Of a DNA stretch of 13,972 nt, positions 13,920-13,972 are shown in pieces. Under the pieces are notes generated by a model, which saw only the letters and a list, made by a program, of their open reading frames with translations, was not told where the DNA came from and ran no database searches. Position numbers and translations under genes: made by a program. Each line of letters begins with the position of its first letter. The stretch's first letter is position 1. Location: positions 1 through 13,972 of the forward strand of contig JACDGR010000048.1 of the NCBI GenBank assembly GCA_013821525.1, read 5' to 3'. Source of the DNA: Actinomycetota bacterium. GTDB taxonomy: Bacteria > Actinomycetota > Thermoleophilia > Gaiellales > Gaiellaceae.

Positions 13920-13972
13920 GGAGATGCGCACGGGTCCAAACCGGCGAACCAACTTCCTCCTCGGAGTCGGCC
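13903..13972 (+). CDS. Start of a further rightward gene, truncated by the window edge
   Basis: An open frame runs to the window end from ATG 13903, overlapping the end of the DUF5343-like gene by 17 bases (MSRKTEEMRTGPN, then RRTNFLLGVG). ATG 13924, five bases after that gene's stop, is the other likely start, but AGGAG lies directly against it, too close for an ordinary ribosome site. In either case it would be co-transcribed with the DUF5343-like gene. At most 23 residues are visible, too few to name a family. Confidence 0.4.
   Translation, partial: MSRKTEEMRTGPNRRTNFLLGVG

Overview
The window is about 63% GC by eye and reads as chromosome from a high-GC bacterium, most likely an actinobacterium (Thermoleophilia/Solirubrobacterales-like would fit, but this is inference). 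The reasons are the frequent GTG and TTG starts, few clear Shine-Dalgarno sites, three starts that look leaderless, and secreted repeats rich in 'YWWYAS..GD..NN' motifs. No rRNA, tRNA, CRISPR array or transposase was seen.

Region 1 (1-5558) is a surface-polysaccharide cassette. The truncated N-terminus of a membrane protein points left at 1-120. Rightward follow a WbqC-family protein, a PglD/NeuD-like acyltransferase overlapping it by 4 nt, a WecE/RffA sugar aminotransferase, a SAM methyltransferase, a PhyH-type Fe(II)/2-oxoglutarate dioxygenase (again a 4-nt TTGA overlap), and a membrane-anchored GT2 polyprenyl-phosphate glycosyltransferase. WecE would form a dTDP-4-amino-4,6-dideoxyhexose; the acyltransferase and WbqC protein are candidates to decorate its amine; the methyltransferase and dioxygenase could modify the sugar, acyl group or glycan further; the GT2 enzyme could load a sugar on a lipid carrier. 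RmlA/RmlB, which make the WecE substrate, are not in the window.

Region 2 (5559-8245) holds a leftward polytopic membrane protein with a GT-C-like N-terminus, convergent with the GT2 gene. Behind it lies about 450 nt without a confident gene; it carries a possible coding relic on the plus strand.

Region 3 (8246-12819) is a divergent minor-pilin locus. Leftward are a PilX-like protein with an apparent beta-helical passenger and a PilV-like prepilin whose start lies inside the pilX-like gene. Rightward is a PilW-like prepilin fused to two tandem Cys-containing Ig-like repeats and further Ig-like domains, suggesting an adhesive pilus tip. The GC-rich gap between them can fold.

Region 4 (12820-13972) has less extreme codon use. 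It contains a 58-aa leftward gene with a textbook promoter and Shine-Dalgarno, a divergent DUF5343-like gene whose promoter predicts a leaderless mRNA, two inverted repeats between their promoters, and the start of another rightward gene cut by the window edge. This compact module is the least explained part of the window.
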